DNA from: Gemmataceae bacterium
GTDB taxonomy: Bacteria; Planctomycetota; Planctomycetia; Gemmatales; Gemmataceae
Reading direction: 5' to 3'
DNA length: 33,000 nt
Assembly (NCBI GenBank): GCA_019694755.1
Contig: JAIBBI010000047.1
Span: forward strand, 1 to 33,000
The notes under the pieces were generated by a model. The model was not told where the DNA came from. It did no database searches and was given only the letters and a program-made list of their open reading frames with translations. Position numbers and translations under genes: made by a program. Below are positions 8,618 through 17,784 of the stretch, piece by piece (the stretch's first letter is position 1; each line of letters starts with the position of its first letter).

Positions 8618-11560
8618 ATGAAGCTCGTTGCAGTCGGATTGCTGGCGGCCGTCAGCCTGGTGTTTGCGGTCGACCCCGCGGAGCAATACCGGGCCGAGCG
8701 TGCGAAGGCGGAAGCCACAGCGAAACTGATGCCGGCTTTCCCGCTGGCGGCGGCCGACGCCGAGTATCGGCGAGCCGAGCAGGCGAAAGCCGCGGGTCGC
8801 GCCGCGGAGTCGGCCCGGCTTATCCGATCGGCACGTTGGCTCCTCCCGGCACCGCTGCCGGGGCTTCCCGAGCATGTCAGCCAGATCCTCGGCAGTCCGC
8901 GCATGCGGCACGGCGATTGGGTCTCCGCAGTGGCGTTCACGCCGGATGGAAGTCGCGTGATCACGGCGGGGCGCGACGGGCGCGGTCGGGCCTGGGAAAT
9001 CGGAAACGGGCAACTCGTTGCCGAGACTTCGGGCAATTCCGAGTGGATCCGCAGCATCGCCGTGCTCTCCGACCGTCGGGTGGCGCTCGCCGCGGCCCGC
9101 GACATTCTCATCTGGGATATCGGGGAAGGAAAACTCGCTGCGACGCTCAAGGGTGCTGCCGGGCCGACGCGTTCGATCGCTTTCAACCCGGCAAAAAAAT
9201 GGCTGCTCTCCAGCGGCGAGGACCGCGTTGTCCGAGTCTGGGACGTGGACAAGGCTCAGGAGGCTTTCAACCTCGGAGTGATGAGCGCAACCGTCGAATG
9301 CGTGGCATGGAGCGCGGACGGAGAACTAGCCGCCGTAACGACAGGTGAGGGCGGCCTTGTCGTTTGGAACATCACGGCGCGGAAGAAACTGGTCGACCTG
9401 CGAGTGATGACCGGCGGCGCCGCACTCGGCGTAGCGTTTGCTCCGGACGGTAAGTCGTTGGCCGTGTGTGGCGAGCGGGCCGCCCGGCTGATTGCCCTCC
9501 CGAATCCCAATGACCCCGCCGACGCGGCCGGCGCGATCCGCCGCAGCTTCGAAGGGGCCGGCGGCCACAATGATCTGGTGAATTGCCTCACCTTTTCGTC
9601 AGACGGTAAGTGGCTCGCCACCGCGGGGCGCGACCTGTCGATTCGCATCTGGGACGTTTCGACGGGGCAGGTGGCCCGCACGCTCATCGGCCATCAGGAG
9701 GCCGTCGAGGCCATTGCGTTTTCCCCCGGCGGAGCGATGATCGCTTCGGTGGGGCAGGATCAGATCGTCCGGCTTTGGGACCTCGACCCGGTCAAACCGC
9801 TTGCCGTCATGACGGGGCATGTCGGTCCCGTGTTTGCAATGGCTGTCGCGCCCGATGGCCGGCAGGTCGCGACGGGCGGGGCCGACAAAGCCCTTCGACT
9901 GTGGGAGGTGGCGACTGGCAAAGAACTCGCGTCGAAGAAGGGCATTCAGGGACCGGTGACAGCGTTGAGTTGGTTGGCCGATGGCCATCTGGTCAGCGCG
10001 TCGGGCGATCGAATCGTCCGGCTTTGGCCCGCCGGCGACGCGCCATCCGCGAGTTGGAATGCCGTTGCGGCGACGCCGCTCGCTCTCGCCCCGTCGCCGG
10101 ACGGGCAGAGCATCGCTGTCGGCGGCACGGATCGCCGGGTGGCGGTGTTCGACCGCGCCGGCAAGGAGTTGACGCCGGGACCCGTGCATCAGGCGGCCGT
10201 CATGGCCATCGCCTGGCGGCCCGACGGGCAATGGCTGGCGACCGGCAGCGCGGACGGCGTCGTCAAACTCTGGGATGTGGCCGGTAAGAAGGAAGTCTCC
10301 AGTTGGCGGGCCCATGATACGGGCGGTTGCAGCGGCCTGATATTCTCAATCGACGGGACCCGGCTCTTCTCGGCCGGGGGCGATCGGCTCGTAAAAGCCT
10401 GGAAGACGCCCGTCGCCATGGGTGCGGACCCGGCCTTTCGACTGGCCGGCCATGCGGGGCCGATCAGCGCTCTGACCATGAGTCGTGATGGTAGGCTGCT
10501 GGCGACAGGCGGAGCAGACAAGACCGTCAAAGTCTGGGATCTGGCAAGTCGATCCGAGGCGGCCTCGTTCTCCGGGCACGCAGATTGGGTCACCACGATT
10601 GCGTTTGCCGGCACGGACCTCCTGACCGCGGCAGACGCGGCCGGCAGAGTCTATTTCTGGCCGCTGGCTTCGGGTCAGTCGGAAAGCGGGCCGGTCGGTC
10701 ACGGCCGAAGTGTCTCCGCCCTCGTCGCGGTGCCTAATGCTCTCGGCTCCGGCGCGGCTGACCGTACTGCCATTGTCTGGGACCTGGCCAGCGGTCGCCC
10801 CCGCAGGTTGTTTTCTGCGCTGCCCGCAGACGTGTCCGCCGTCGGTCTCTCGGCCGATGGCAATACGCTGGTAACTTCGTCGATCGACCGGCGGCTTCGC
10901 GTCTGGAACGTCGAGACCGGTAAGGAAACGCGGACATTTGAATCCGCGGACCGCATACCAATGCTGACCGTCAGCCCGGACGGCAAGTCGGCGATCGCTT
11001 GGCACCTGCGCGAAGGCGGCGACGACGATGTCACGACGACAGTCGTTCGCTACCCCCTCGAAGGCGGCGCGACCGAAGAGTTGTTCTCGGAAAAGGGTCG
11101 GGCGTCTGCGTGCCTCGCCCTGAGCGCGGACAGTCGACTAGCCGCCATCGGAGGGCAGGACGGCAAGCTGCGGGTCTGGTCGCTGGCCGAGAAGAAACGC
11201 GTCGGATCAGATCGGCAGGCGGCAGCGGGGCCGATCGCTGATGTGGGTATCGTTCCCGACAACTCGCAGATCGTGACGGCCGACGAGAATGGCGACCTCA
11301 AGGTCTGGCCGGCGGCAGGGGGCGAACCGGCCGTAGCAATCAAGACCGGGATTTCGAAGCTCCTCGGCATCGCCGTGGATTCAGGGCGCGTCGCCGTCTT
11401 TGGTCGGGCCGGTGACATCGCGGTGTTCGATCTCAAGGGCACCGCCATCCGAAAGTGGAAGCTGCCGGGCAAATTCGGCGCGGTGTGCTTCACGGCCGAC
11501 GGGAAACGGCTGGCGGTCGGTATGGGGGACGGGACGATCCTGCTCCTCGATCTTTCCTGA
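8618..11560 (+). CDS. Secreted multi-repeat WD40 beta-propeller protein
   Basis: 980 aa from ATG 8618, preceded by GGGGGAG; earlier in-frame codons are not needed. Residues 1-17 (MKLVAVGLLAAVSLVFA) form a signal peptide. A short helical Ala/Glu-rich segment follows, then WD40 repeats to the end, about 14 by eye. Typical blades end in VRVWDV, IRIWDV, VRLWDL, LRLWEV, VKLWDV, VKVWDL and LRVWNV, enough for two seven-bladed propellers. No enzyme domain is visible. Proteins of this type are abundant in planctomycetes, often fused to cytochrome or kinase domains; this one has neither. Probably a periplasmic scaffold, but the partner is unknown. The YHS-domain gene starts 15 bases downstream and is probably cotranscribed. 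Confidence 0.88.
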   Translation: MKLVAVGLLAAVSLVFAVDPAEQYRAERAKAEATAKLMPAFPLAAADAEYRRAEQAKAAGRAAESARLIRSARWLLPAPLPGLPEHVSQILGSPRMRHGDWVSAVAFTPDGSRVITAGRDGRGRAWEIGNGQLVAETSGNSEWIRSIAVLSDRRVALAAARDILIWDIGEGKLAATLKGAAGPTRSIAFNPAKKWLLSSGEDRVVRVWDVDKAQEAFNLGVMSATVECVAWSADGELAAVTTGEGGLVVWNITARKKLVDLRVMTGGAALGVAFAPDGKSLAVCGERAARLIALPNPNDPADAAGAIRRSFEGAGGHNDLVNCLTFSSDGKWLATAGRDLSIRIWDVSTGQVARTLIGHQEAVEAIAFSPGGAMIASVGQDQIVRLWDLDPVKPLAVMTGHVGPVFAMAVAPDGRQVATGGADKALRLWEVATGKELASKKGIQGPVTALSWLADGHLVSASGDRIVRLWPAGDAPSASWNAVAATPLALAPSPDGQSIAVGGTDRRVAVFDRAGKELTPGPVHQAAVMAIAWRPDGQWLATGSADGVVKLWDVAGKKEVSSWRAHDTGGCSGLIFSIDGTRLFSAGGDRLVKAWKTPVAMGADPAFRLAGHAGPISALTMSRDGRLLATGGADKTVKVWDLASRSEAASFSGHADWVTTIAFAGTDLLTAADAAGRVYFWPLASGQSESGPVGHGRSVSALVAVPNALGSGAADRTAIVWDLASGRPRRLFSALPADVSAVGLSADGNTLVTSSIDRRLRVWNVETGKETRTFESADRIPMLTVSPDGKSAIAWHLREGGDDDVTTTVVRYPLEGGATEELFSEKGRASACLALSADSRLAAIGGQDGKLRVWSLAEKKRVGSDRQAAAGPIADVGIVPDNSQIVTADENGDLKVWPAAGGEPAVAIKTGISKLLGIAVDSGRVAVFGRAGDIAVFDLKGTAIRKWKLPGKFGAVCFTADGKRLAVGMGDGTILLLDLS

Positions 11561-11575
11561 CGACGGGAGGCGGAC

Positions 11576-12262
11576 ATGCGGTATCTGCTGGCAACCACGA
11601 TTATTGTGTGTTCCTGGGCGGGCACGGCCCCCGCAGACGACGCCCGGCTGGAGGCGCTCCAGAAGTTCAACGATTTCATCGGTGAGTGGAAGGGAAACGG
11701 TGGGCCGGACAAACCCAAGGTCGATCCCCGCGATCCCGTCTGGAAGGAATCGATCCGCTGGTCGTGGAAATTTCAGGGCGATGACTCGTGGCTGACTTTC
11801 AACGTCAAAGACGGCAAGCACATTAAATGGGGCGAGGTCCGGTATCGCCCGGCGACTTCCGATTACGAGTTGACCCTTTCTGACCTCAAGGATCAGAAGA
11901 CGACTTTCACCGGCCGAAGGGATGACAAGGGCTATTTCACCTTCGAGCGGACCGACCCTGGTTCGGGCGAAACGCAGCAGGTAGTGATGAACACGGCTGC
12001 CGAAGGGGTCCGATTCGTTTATCGGTACGCGGTCAAGCCGAAGGGCCGAACGGTCTACACCAAAGTCTGGCAGGTTCAGGCCGGGAAGGAAGGCGAGGCT
12101 CTGGGCGCGAAGCAGGGAAGCGGAAACAAAGGCCCGGAGTGCATCGTGACCGGCGGGTTGGGCACCATCACGGTCAGCTACAAGGGGCAGACGTATTACG
12201 TGTGTTGCACGGGGTGCAAGGACGCGTTCGAATCGAACCCGGAAAAGTACATCAAGAAGTGA
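11576..12262 (+). CDS. Exported protein with C-terminal YHS-like (CxxC) domain
   Basis: 228 aa; ATG 11576 follows GGGAGG. Residues 1-20 (MRYLLATTIIVCSWAGTAPA) look like a signal peptide. The middle (about residues 25-170) is a beta-rich region with FNDFIGEWKGNGG, resembling lipocalin-like or DUF1579-type domains that measure a weight of pollutant or lipid, but I cannot assign it firmly. The C-terminus (about residues 185-228) is YHS/TRASH-like: ECIVTGG, then YYVCCTGCKDAFESNPEKYI, with cysteines spaced as in small metal-binding YHS domains. A metal-sensing or metal-carrying role in the periplasm is a reasonable inference. It likely shares a transcript with the WD40 gene. Confidence 0.75.
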   Translation: MRYLLATTIIVCSWAGTAPADDARLEALQKFNDFIGEWKGNGGPDKPKVDPRDPVWKESIRWSWKFQGDDSWLTFNVKDGKHIKWGEVRYRPATSDYELTLSDLKDQKTTFTGRRDDKGYFTFERTDPGSGETQQVVMNTAAEGVRFVYRYAVKPKGRTVYTKVWQVQAGKEGEALGAKQGSGNKGPECIVTGGLGTITVSYKGQTYYVCCTGCKDAFESNPEKYIKK

Positions 12263-12277
12263 GGCCGACCGCCGGGC

Positions 12278-13498
12278 TCAACCCCGGCTACCGCCTTTGC
12301 CTTCGCCGCCCTTGCCCTTCTCGAACCCGCGACGACGATCACCACCGCCACCGGCTTGGGGACCGCTGCCGTCGTTGCGGGGGCCACCGCCGCGCGGGCC
12401 ACGCATGTTTTCGACAGGGCCACCACCGCTGTTACCGCCGTTGCTGCCGCCGCCGCCGCGCGGCCCGAAACTGCCGCGCGGGTTGTCACCGCCTCCACCG
12501 CCACGCGGTCCGCGGTTGCCGCGATCGTTACCTGAGCCGCCGTCGCGATTGAACGAATAGCTCGGGGCCGGCCGGTTCATGGCGACTTGCGGACCGCCCA
12601 GTGTCGTTTCCTTCGTGTACCGCAGGTACTCTTCGGCAGTCAGAAAGCCGTCGTCGTTGGCGTCCATTCCGCGGTATTTGCCGATCATCGCCGCAAACTT
12701 CTCCTCGGCCGCCACGTCGCGGAACTCAGGCAGGTTCTTGGCCCCCTTGGCCCATTCACTTAACGACACCTGGCCGTCTTTATCGATGTCCATCTCCGTA
12801 AACCAGGACGGAAGTTCCTTGGGTAGGTAGCCGTACCGATAGACCACGGGGCGATTCACGTCCGGAGGCAGTTCCGGTGTCGGCAGAGGAATACCGCTTG
12901 GGGTCTCGGCCGGCGGAGGCGTCGGGGCGTTCGGTGCGGCCGGGGATGCGTCCGCGGGCCGGTTGCCGCCGCCGCCGCCAAACCGCTCCTTCACGTACTC
13001 TTTGAATTCGTTGAGGTCGATGAACCCGTCCTTGTTCTTGTCCCACTTGTCCCGCTCCGCTTTAAGCGTGTCGGACATTTCGTCGGCCGACAGGAGCCCG
13101 TCGCCGTTGCGGTCCATCTGGCGGAATCGGCCTTCGACGAAGCGGTCCTGCATGTCGCCACCGCCACCGCCCGGGCCGCCGCCCATGCCGCCTTCGCGCA
13201 TGCGCTGCTGCATCTGTTCGGAGGCCTGACGGAACTGCTCGCGGGTGATCTGACCGTTGGTGATGTTCATCCGCTCGGCGAATCGGTCAAACATCCGCTG
13301 AAACATGGGATCGACGTCATCCCGGCGGATGACATCCTTCCCCTTGGAGAGCATGTTGAACATTTCTTCGGGGTTGCCGCCCATCATCATGCCGCCGCGA
13401 CCGCCACCACCGGGCCCGCCGAACCCGCCCGGAGGCTGGGCCATGGCCGAACCGCCAGCGAGCATGAGACTTGCGACCGCGATGCGGAACATGCGCAT
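12278..13498 (-). CDS. Secreted EF-hand protein with Gly/Arg/Asn-rich tail
   Basis: 406 aa. Signal peptide MRMFRIAVASLMLAGGSAMAQ (about 1-21), then a Gly/Met-rich segment. Four canonical EF-hand loops are visible: DRNGDGLLSADE, DKNKDGFIDLNE, DIDKDGQVSLSE and DANDDGFLTAEE, with a degenerate one before them. A Pro-rich linker (PAAPNAPTPPPAETPSG) separates the two pairs. The last 100 or so residues are low-complexity Gly/Arg/Asn/Asp, rich in GGGG and RGP motifs. Calcium binding outside the cytoplasm is the safe prediction; the role is unknown. Such EF-hand proteins are frequent in planctomycetes. The gene converges with the YHS gene, 15 bases apart. ATG 13492 is an alternative start two codons in. 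Confidence 0.85.
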   Translation of the reverse strand: MRMFRIAVASLMLAGGSAMAQPPGGFGGPGGGGRGGMMMGGNPEEMFNMLSKGKDVIRRDDVDPMFQRMFDRFAERMNITNGQITREQFRQASEQMQQRMREGGMGGGPGGGGGDMQDRFVEGRFRQMDRNGDGLLSADEMSDTLKAERDKWDKNKDGFIDLNEFKEYVKERFGGGGGNRPADASPAAPNAPTPPPAETPSGIPLPTPELPPDVNRPVVYRYGYLPKELPSWFTEMDIDKDGQVSLSEWAKGAKNLPEFRDVAAEEKFAAMIGKYRGMDANDDGFLTAEEYLRYTKETTLGGPQVAMNRPAPSYSFNRDGGSGNDRGNRGPRGGGGGDNPRGSFGPRGGGGSNGGNSGGGPVENMRGPRGGGPRNDGSGPQAGGGGDRRRGFEKGKGGEGKGGSRG

Positions 13499-13556
13499 AC
13501 TATCACCCCGAAACTACAATCAGTTTAACCCCGCCCGCGGCACGAGGGTACCGCTG

Positions 13557-15290
13557 TCATCGGGAATTCACCTTTTCCGCAGGATTTCGGGCGTTGTGAA
13601 CCACCCGGCCGCCAACAACGGTCGTCACCACCTCCGTCGTGCCAATCCGGTCGGCCTCGCCGGGGGCCAGGATATCCCGGCTCAGAACGACGAAATCGGC
13701 AAATTTCCCCACGGTCAGGCTTCCCCGCTCCTTGTCCTGATGCGAGGCGTAGGCCGACCCGTTGGTGTAAGCGGTCAACGCTTCCTCCACGGTAATCTTC
13801 TGTCGAGGCACCCAGCCGCCGGGGTACTTGGCATCGAGTGTCCGCCGATTGACCGCGGCATCGATGCCGAGCAGCGGACTGATCGGCGCGACCGACCAGT
13901 CGGACCCGAACGCCAGCTTGGCCCCGGAGTCGAGGAGCGATCGGAAGGCGTACGACGACTCGCACCGGACCGGGCCGATCCGCCCCTCGGCCCACCGCCC
14001 GTCGTCGGCGACGTGGAACGGCTGCATCGATGCTACGACTCCGACCGCGGCGAAGCGCGGGTAGTCGGCCGGGCGCAGATGCTGGGCGTGCTCGATCCGG
14101 AACCGGCGGTCGCGCGGGCCGTTGACCCGCGTGACGGCCTCGTAGATGTCCAGCATCTCGGAGTTCGCTTTGTCACCAATCGCATGGACACACACGCTCA
14201 GGCCCACGCGGTCGGCCTGCGTTACCCATTCCAGAAGCTGTGCCCGCGGGGTCACGTAGACACCCGTGCTGTCCGGCTCGTTGACAAACGGCTCAAACAT
14301 CTTCGCCGTGCTGGATCCCAACGACCCGTCGACAAAGCCCTTCAATCCACCGATGCGGAGGAAGTCGTTGCCGAAATCGGCTTCGACGGCCAGGCGGGAC
14401 AATTCCTCCCACGCCGCCAGCGGCCAGCGCAACTCGACACGGGTGGTGAGTTGGCCGGCACGGGCCATATTCTGATAGACACGGAACAACTGCCGGCGGG
14501 TCGGCCCGTCGCTGCCGTCCATGTCGCAGACGCTGGTCACGCCCGCCGCCCGGACCTCCGCCAGGGCGGCGCGGACCGCTTCAACGATCTCGTCGGGACT
14601 CGAAGCCGGGATGTGCTTTTCGACCAGGTCCATCGCGTTGTCGCGGAGAAGGCCGGTCGGCTCCTTGGTCTTCGGATCCCGGTAGATCACTCCGCCCGGA
14701 GGGTCGGGCGTGGCCGCGGTGATGCCGGCGATCTTCAAAGCGGCCGAGTTGGCGAGGGCCATGTGGCCGTCGTATCGCCGGATCAGTGCCGGGCGGCCCG
14801 GGCAGTACGGATCGATGTCCGCAATCGTCGGCAGCCGCCCGCCAAATGTCCGATCGTGGTCCCACTCGCCGCCGAGCAGCCAGCGGTCCCGCGACAGGTC
14901 CGTATGGAACTTCGCGATCCGCTCGCCGAAGGTCTTCGCGTCCGGGGCGTCTTTCAACGCTACCTGGCTGAGCCGTAAGCCCGAGCCGAGCATGTGGACG
15001 TGGCTGTCATGAAACCCGGGGACCACCCGCCGGCCCGCGACATCGAGGACGACGGTCTTCGGCCCGATCAGCGTGCGGATATCGTTCGTGGATCCGACCG
15101 CGAGAATCCTGCCCTGGAAGCTGGCGATGGCCTCGACTTCGGGCCGATCGCGGTCGCCCGTCCAGACCTTTCCGTTGACGAGAACGAAGTCGGCGGACAC
15201 CTTCGGCGGCGTATCGGGGTGCGCGGGCGATCGATTCACGGTGACCGCCAGCGCAACGACGGCAAGAAACCAGACTCGCAGCTTCAACAT
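13557..15290 (-). CDS. Exported amidohydrolase, YtcJ-like (Amidohydro_3)
   Basis: 577 aa from ATG 15290, preceded by GGAGG at about 9 bases; the frame is open further upstream, but that part overlaps the divergent M28 gene. Signal peptide MLKLRVWFLAVVALAVTVNRSPA. The metallo-hydrolase signature HDSHVHMLGSG gives the HxH pair. HAIGDKANSEMLD and RIEHAQHLRPADYPRFA carry further metal His residues, and FGSDWSVAPISPLLG the catalytic Asp. The C-terminal LTVGKFADFVVLSRDIL is the usual end of this family. Members hydrolyse amide bonds of unknown substrates. The gene is divergent from the M28 peptidase, with a 73-bp shared upstream region. Confidence 0.88.
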   Translation of the reverse strand: MLKLRVWFLAVVALAVTVNRSPAHPDTPPKVSADFVLVNGKVWTGDRDRPEVEAIASFQGRILAVGSTNDIRTLIGPKTVVLDVAGRRVVPGFHDSHVHMLGSGLRLSQVALKDAPDAKTFGERIAKFHTDLSRDRWLLGGEWDHDRTFGGRLPTIADIDPYCPGRPALIRRYDGHMALANSAALKIAGITAATPDPPGGVIYRDPKTKEPTGLLRDNAMDLVEKHIPASSPDEIVEAVRAALAEVRAAGVTSVCDMDGSDGPTRRQLFRVYQNMARAGQLTTRVELRWPLAAWEELSRLAVEADFGNDFLRIGGLKGFVDGSLGSSTAKMFEPFVNEPDSTGVYVTPRAQLLEWVTQADRVGLSVCVHAIGDKANSEMLDIYEAVTRVNGPRDRRFRIEHAQHLRPADYPRFAAVGVVASMQPFHVADDGRWAEGRIGPVRCESSYAFRSLLDSGAKLAFGSDWSVAPISPLLGIDAAVNRRTLDAKYPGGWVPRQKITVEEALTAYTNGSAYASHQDKERGSLTVGKFADFVVLSRDILAPGEADRIGTTEVVTTVVGGRVVHNARNPAEKVNSR

Positions 15291-15363
15291 CGGCAGGACC
15301 TCCTCCGCACAGCGTAGGTCGGTATGATGAGGGCGGACAGTCTGATCTGAAGCGGGGAATCGC

Positions 15364-16350
15364 ATGACGCATCACCTCGGCGGCAGGGCCGCGATCGCAG
15401 TTGTTCTGGCGGCAGTCGCGGGCTTCGTCGGGTGGACCCGATGCGATGCCCAGCCGGGAAAGCCGGCCGCCGAGGCGTTCGGGAGCGGCCGCGTGAATGC
15501 AATCTCGATCGACACGGTTCGCGCGATGGGCTACCTGAAGCAACTCTGTGCCCTCGGCCCCCGGGTCAGCGGGTCGGCCGGGATGGGCAAGCAGCAGGAG
15601 TTGATCGAAGAGCACTTCAAAAAGCTGGGCGCGACGGTGACCTGGCAGAAATTCGAGGCCCGCCAGCGGAGTCGGCAGGCACCCGTGAAGATGGCCAACA
15701 TCATCGTGTCGTTTCAGCCGCAGGCCGAACGCCGGGTCATCCTGTGTACCCACTACGACACCCGACCGATCGCCGATCAGGAACCCGATCGCCGGAAGTG
15801 GACCGAGCCGTTCGTCAGCGCGAACGACGGCACTTCGGGTGTCGCGCTGTTCATGGAACTCGGTCACCACCTTAAAGACATGAAGCTCAACGTCGGCGTC
15901 GACCTCGTCTTCTTCGATGGCGAAGAGTACATCTTCGACCCCCGTCCGGGCGCGGATAAGTACTTCTTCGGGTCCGAGCATTTCGCGGAGCAGTATCAGA
16001 AGAACCGGCCGAAGCACCGGTACGTCGCCGGCGTCCTCTTCGATCTGTTCGCCGGGGCCAACCCCAAGTTCGCCTACGAAAAGAACTCGCTGTTCCTCGC
16101 CGGGTCGGTCACGCAGGAGATCTGGGCCACGGCCAAGGAGTTGAACGAACCCATGTTCGAGGCCCGGCTCGGCGTGGAGGTGCTCGACGATCACCTCGCC
16201 CTGAACCGAGTCGGGATTCCCACCACCGACATCATCGATCTCGACTACCCACACTGGCACCGGCTCAGCGACACGCCCGAAAACGTCTCGGGCGAAACGA
16301 TGGCTCGCGTCTCGCGGGTCGTAGTCACCTGGCTCGGCAGGGTCAAATGA
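15364..16350 (+). CDS. M28-family metallopeptidase / glutaminyl-peptide cyclotransferase-like
   Basis: 328 aa; ATG 15364 has GGGGA about 7 bases before it. An N-terminal hydrophobic segment (about residues 10-24) suggests export or membrane anchoring. The M28 zinc-ligand series is present in order: LCTHYDTRP (His), SANDGTSGVALFMELG (bridging Asp), FFDGEEY (Glu pair) and DLDYPHWHRLSDTPENV near the end (His). The last motif and the length are closer to glutaminyl cyclases than to aminopeptidases of the family, but a single residue comparison cannot settle the activity. The next gene overlaps by 4 bases (ATGA). Confidence 0.85.
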   Translation: MTHHLGGRAAIAVVLAAVAGFVGWTRCDAQPGKPAAEAFGSGRVNAISIDTVRAMGYLKQLCALGPRVSGSAGMGKQQELIEEHFKKLGATVTWQKFEARQRSRQAPVKMANIIVSFQPQAERRVILCTHYDTRPIADQEPDRRKWTEPFVSANDGTSGVALFMELGHHLKDMKLNVGVDLVFFDGEEYIFDPRPGADKYFFGSEHFAEQYQKNRPKHRYVAGVLFDLFAGANPKFAYEKNSLFLAGSVTQEIWATAKELNEPMFEARLGVEVLDDHLALNRVGIPTTDIIDLDYPHWHRLSDTPENVSGETMARVSRVVVTWLGRVK

Positions 16351-16826
16351 TGCCGGCCGCCGAACTCTATGCGGCGTGGGCACTCGGCCTCGCCATCCTC
16401 AGTGTGGCCGTTGTGTTCGGCTACCGGCAGATTCGAACCGGGCTGAAGTCGGCCGCCACCGACGAAGCCGTCATGCTCCGGACTTCCGCTCACCGGAGGA
16501 TCGTCGTCAGTATTCTCCTGGCGACGTGCGGGCTGCTGGTCATCGTCCCCTATGCGACCAATGTCGCCGGCGACATTGCCCGAATCGCCCCGGACCACAA
16601 GCCCACCGACGCGGAAATGGCCGCGACCCGGGCCTACGCCTGGTGCTGGATCGCGATCGCGACGCTGCTGTTTGTCGCGCTCGTCGTCATCGCGTGGGAC
16701 ATGCTGATCGTACGCCGGTATTGGGCCCGCAGCCTGTCGAGGCTGCACGACGATCGCCGGGCGATGATCGCCCGGCAACTCTCCCGCCACCGCGCCGAAA
16801 AGAACGGCTACCATTCCGACGAGTGA
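16347..16826 (+). CDS. Small membrane protein, function unknown
   Basis: 159 aa with three predicted membrane helices at about residues 7-24 (AAWALGLAILSVAVVFGY), 50-68 (ILLATCGLLVIVPYA) and 92-115 (WIAIATLLFVALVVIAW). A basic, Arg-rich C-terminal tail is likely cytoplasmic. No conserved catalytic motif is recognised. Its start overlaps the peptidase stop (ATGA at 16347-16350), so it is translated with that gene and may assist it at the membrane; this is inference from position only. Its stop abuts the stop of the convergent cytochrome gene with no gap. Confidence 0.75.
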   Translation: MMPAAELYAAWALGLAILSVAVVFGYRQIRTGLKSAATDEAVMLRTSAHRRIVVSILLATCGLLVIVPYATNVAGDIARIAPDHKPTDAEMAATRAYAWCWIAIATLLFVALVVIAWDMLIVRRYWARSLSRLHDDRRAMIARQLSRHRAEKNGYHSDE

Positions 16827-17588
16827 TCAGTCGCGGAACACCGCGTGGCACTTGGCGCACGATTCGTCGAGTTTCTTGAACGCCGCCTTCACGGCCTTGT
16901 CGTCGGGCTTGGCCGCACCGGCCGCCTTGGCAGCGGCAATGGCTGATTCCTCCATGTCGGCGGTCCACTTCAGCCAGTCGGCCTTCTTTTTCGCGCCCGA
17001 GTCGGCGGCCGGGGCCATTGCCTCGGTGTAGTGGGCGATGATCGCCGTCATATACGCCGAGACGACCGCATCCTTCAGCTCATCGGTCGTCAGCGCGGCC
17101 CGCTTCTGCATGTACGTCTTGAGTTTCTTTTCCAGATCCCGGCCACCGCCTTTTTCCGGCTTGAACTGGGTCATCATGTCGCCGAGTTCATAGCCCTTGG
17201 ACAGGTCGATGAGCTTGGTGTCGCCCGGCTTCCCGGCCGCCCCGGCCAGCTTCTTGGCCGTGTCGGCTTTGCCGTCGGCAATCTCCTTGGCACAGGCGAG
17301 GGCGGCATCGCGGGCGCCGGCCATCGCGGCCGCGTCCTTGCCGCCGGCCATCATCGCCTGGGCGTAGGCCGCCAGCATCATCGCCGAATTCCGGGCCTTG
17401 AGCGCGGCTTTCTTCTCGTCGATCCCTTTGTCCAGGGTGTCTTTCAGGACTTTCGTTTCTGCGGCAGCGAGGAGTTTGTACTCGGCATCGCCGAGTATGG
17501 GCTTCCACGGGCCTTTGTCGGCGGGCCGGGCGAACAGGGAGGAAGCCGCCAAGGCGGCCGCGGCCGTGCAGATCAGAATGCGTCGCAT
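16827..17588 (-). CDS. Cytochrome c'-like exported protein with C-terminal CxxCH
   Basis: 253 aa from ATG 17588 (GAGGG about 10 bases upstream). Signal peptide MRRILICTAAAALAASSLFA. The mature protein is Ala/Lys/Asp-rich and predicted almost entirely helical. A single heme c motif, CAKCH, lies seven residues from the C-terminus in DESCAKCHAVFRD. A heme motif at the extreme C-terminus of a helical protein is the arrangement of class II cytochromes (cytochrome c'/c-556), but those are about 130 aa. This protein is twice that length, so the first half may be a second helical bundle without heme. A periplasmic electron-transfer or gas-binding role is possible. Confidence 0.75.
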   Translation of the reverse strand: MRRILICTAAAALAASSLFARPADKGPWKPILGDAEYKLLAAAETKVLKDTLDKGIDEKKAALKARNSAMMLAAYAQAMMAGGKDAAAMAGARDAALACAKEIADGKADTAKKLAGAAGKPGDTKLIDLSKGYELGDMMTQFKPEKGGGRDLEKKLKTYMQKRAALTTDELKDAVVSAYMTAIIAHYTEAMAPAADSGAKKKADWLKWTADMEESAIAAAKAAGAAKPDDKAVKAAFKKLDESCAKCHAVFRD

Positions 17589-17711
17589 CGCAGGTGAACC
17601 CTCGGAAAAAACGGCACCGCTGGCATCATACGGCCGACCGGTCGGCGAACCAACGGCCGCCCGGCAACCTCTTTGCCACCGACGGCCCGGAGTCTTATAA
17701 TTCCCCGACAC

Positions 17712-17784
17712 GCCGGTGTAGCTCAGCGGTTAGAGCAGCGGCTTCATAAGCCGCGTGTCGCAGGTTCGATCCCTGCCACCGGTA
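17712..17784 (+). tRNA. tRNA-Met (anticodon CAU)
   Basis: A complete 73-base cloverleaf. The acceptor stem GCCGGTG/CACCGGT includes a G-U first pair; the D stem is GCTC/GAGC, the anticodon stem GCGGC/GCCGC with loop TTCATAA, and the T arm GCAGG-TTCGATC-CCTGC. The discriminator base is A, and CCA is not encoded. The anticodon stem lacks the three G-C pairs of initiator tRNA, so this is elongator Met, or possibly an Ile tRNA with lysidine. The 3' half lies inside the 48-bp att repeat, so it is supplied by the integrated element; the gene stays intact. Confidence 0.95.

Noticed and set aside
12278-12560. Tandem repeat or CRISPR-like array in the Gly-rich region
   Set aside because: The repeats are irregular GGN codons of low-complexity protein sequence, without constant repeats or spacers.
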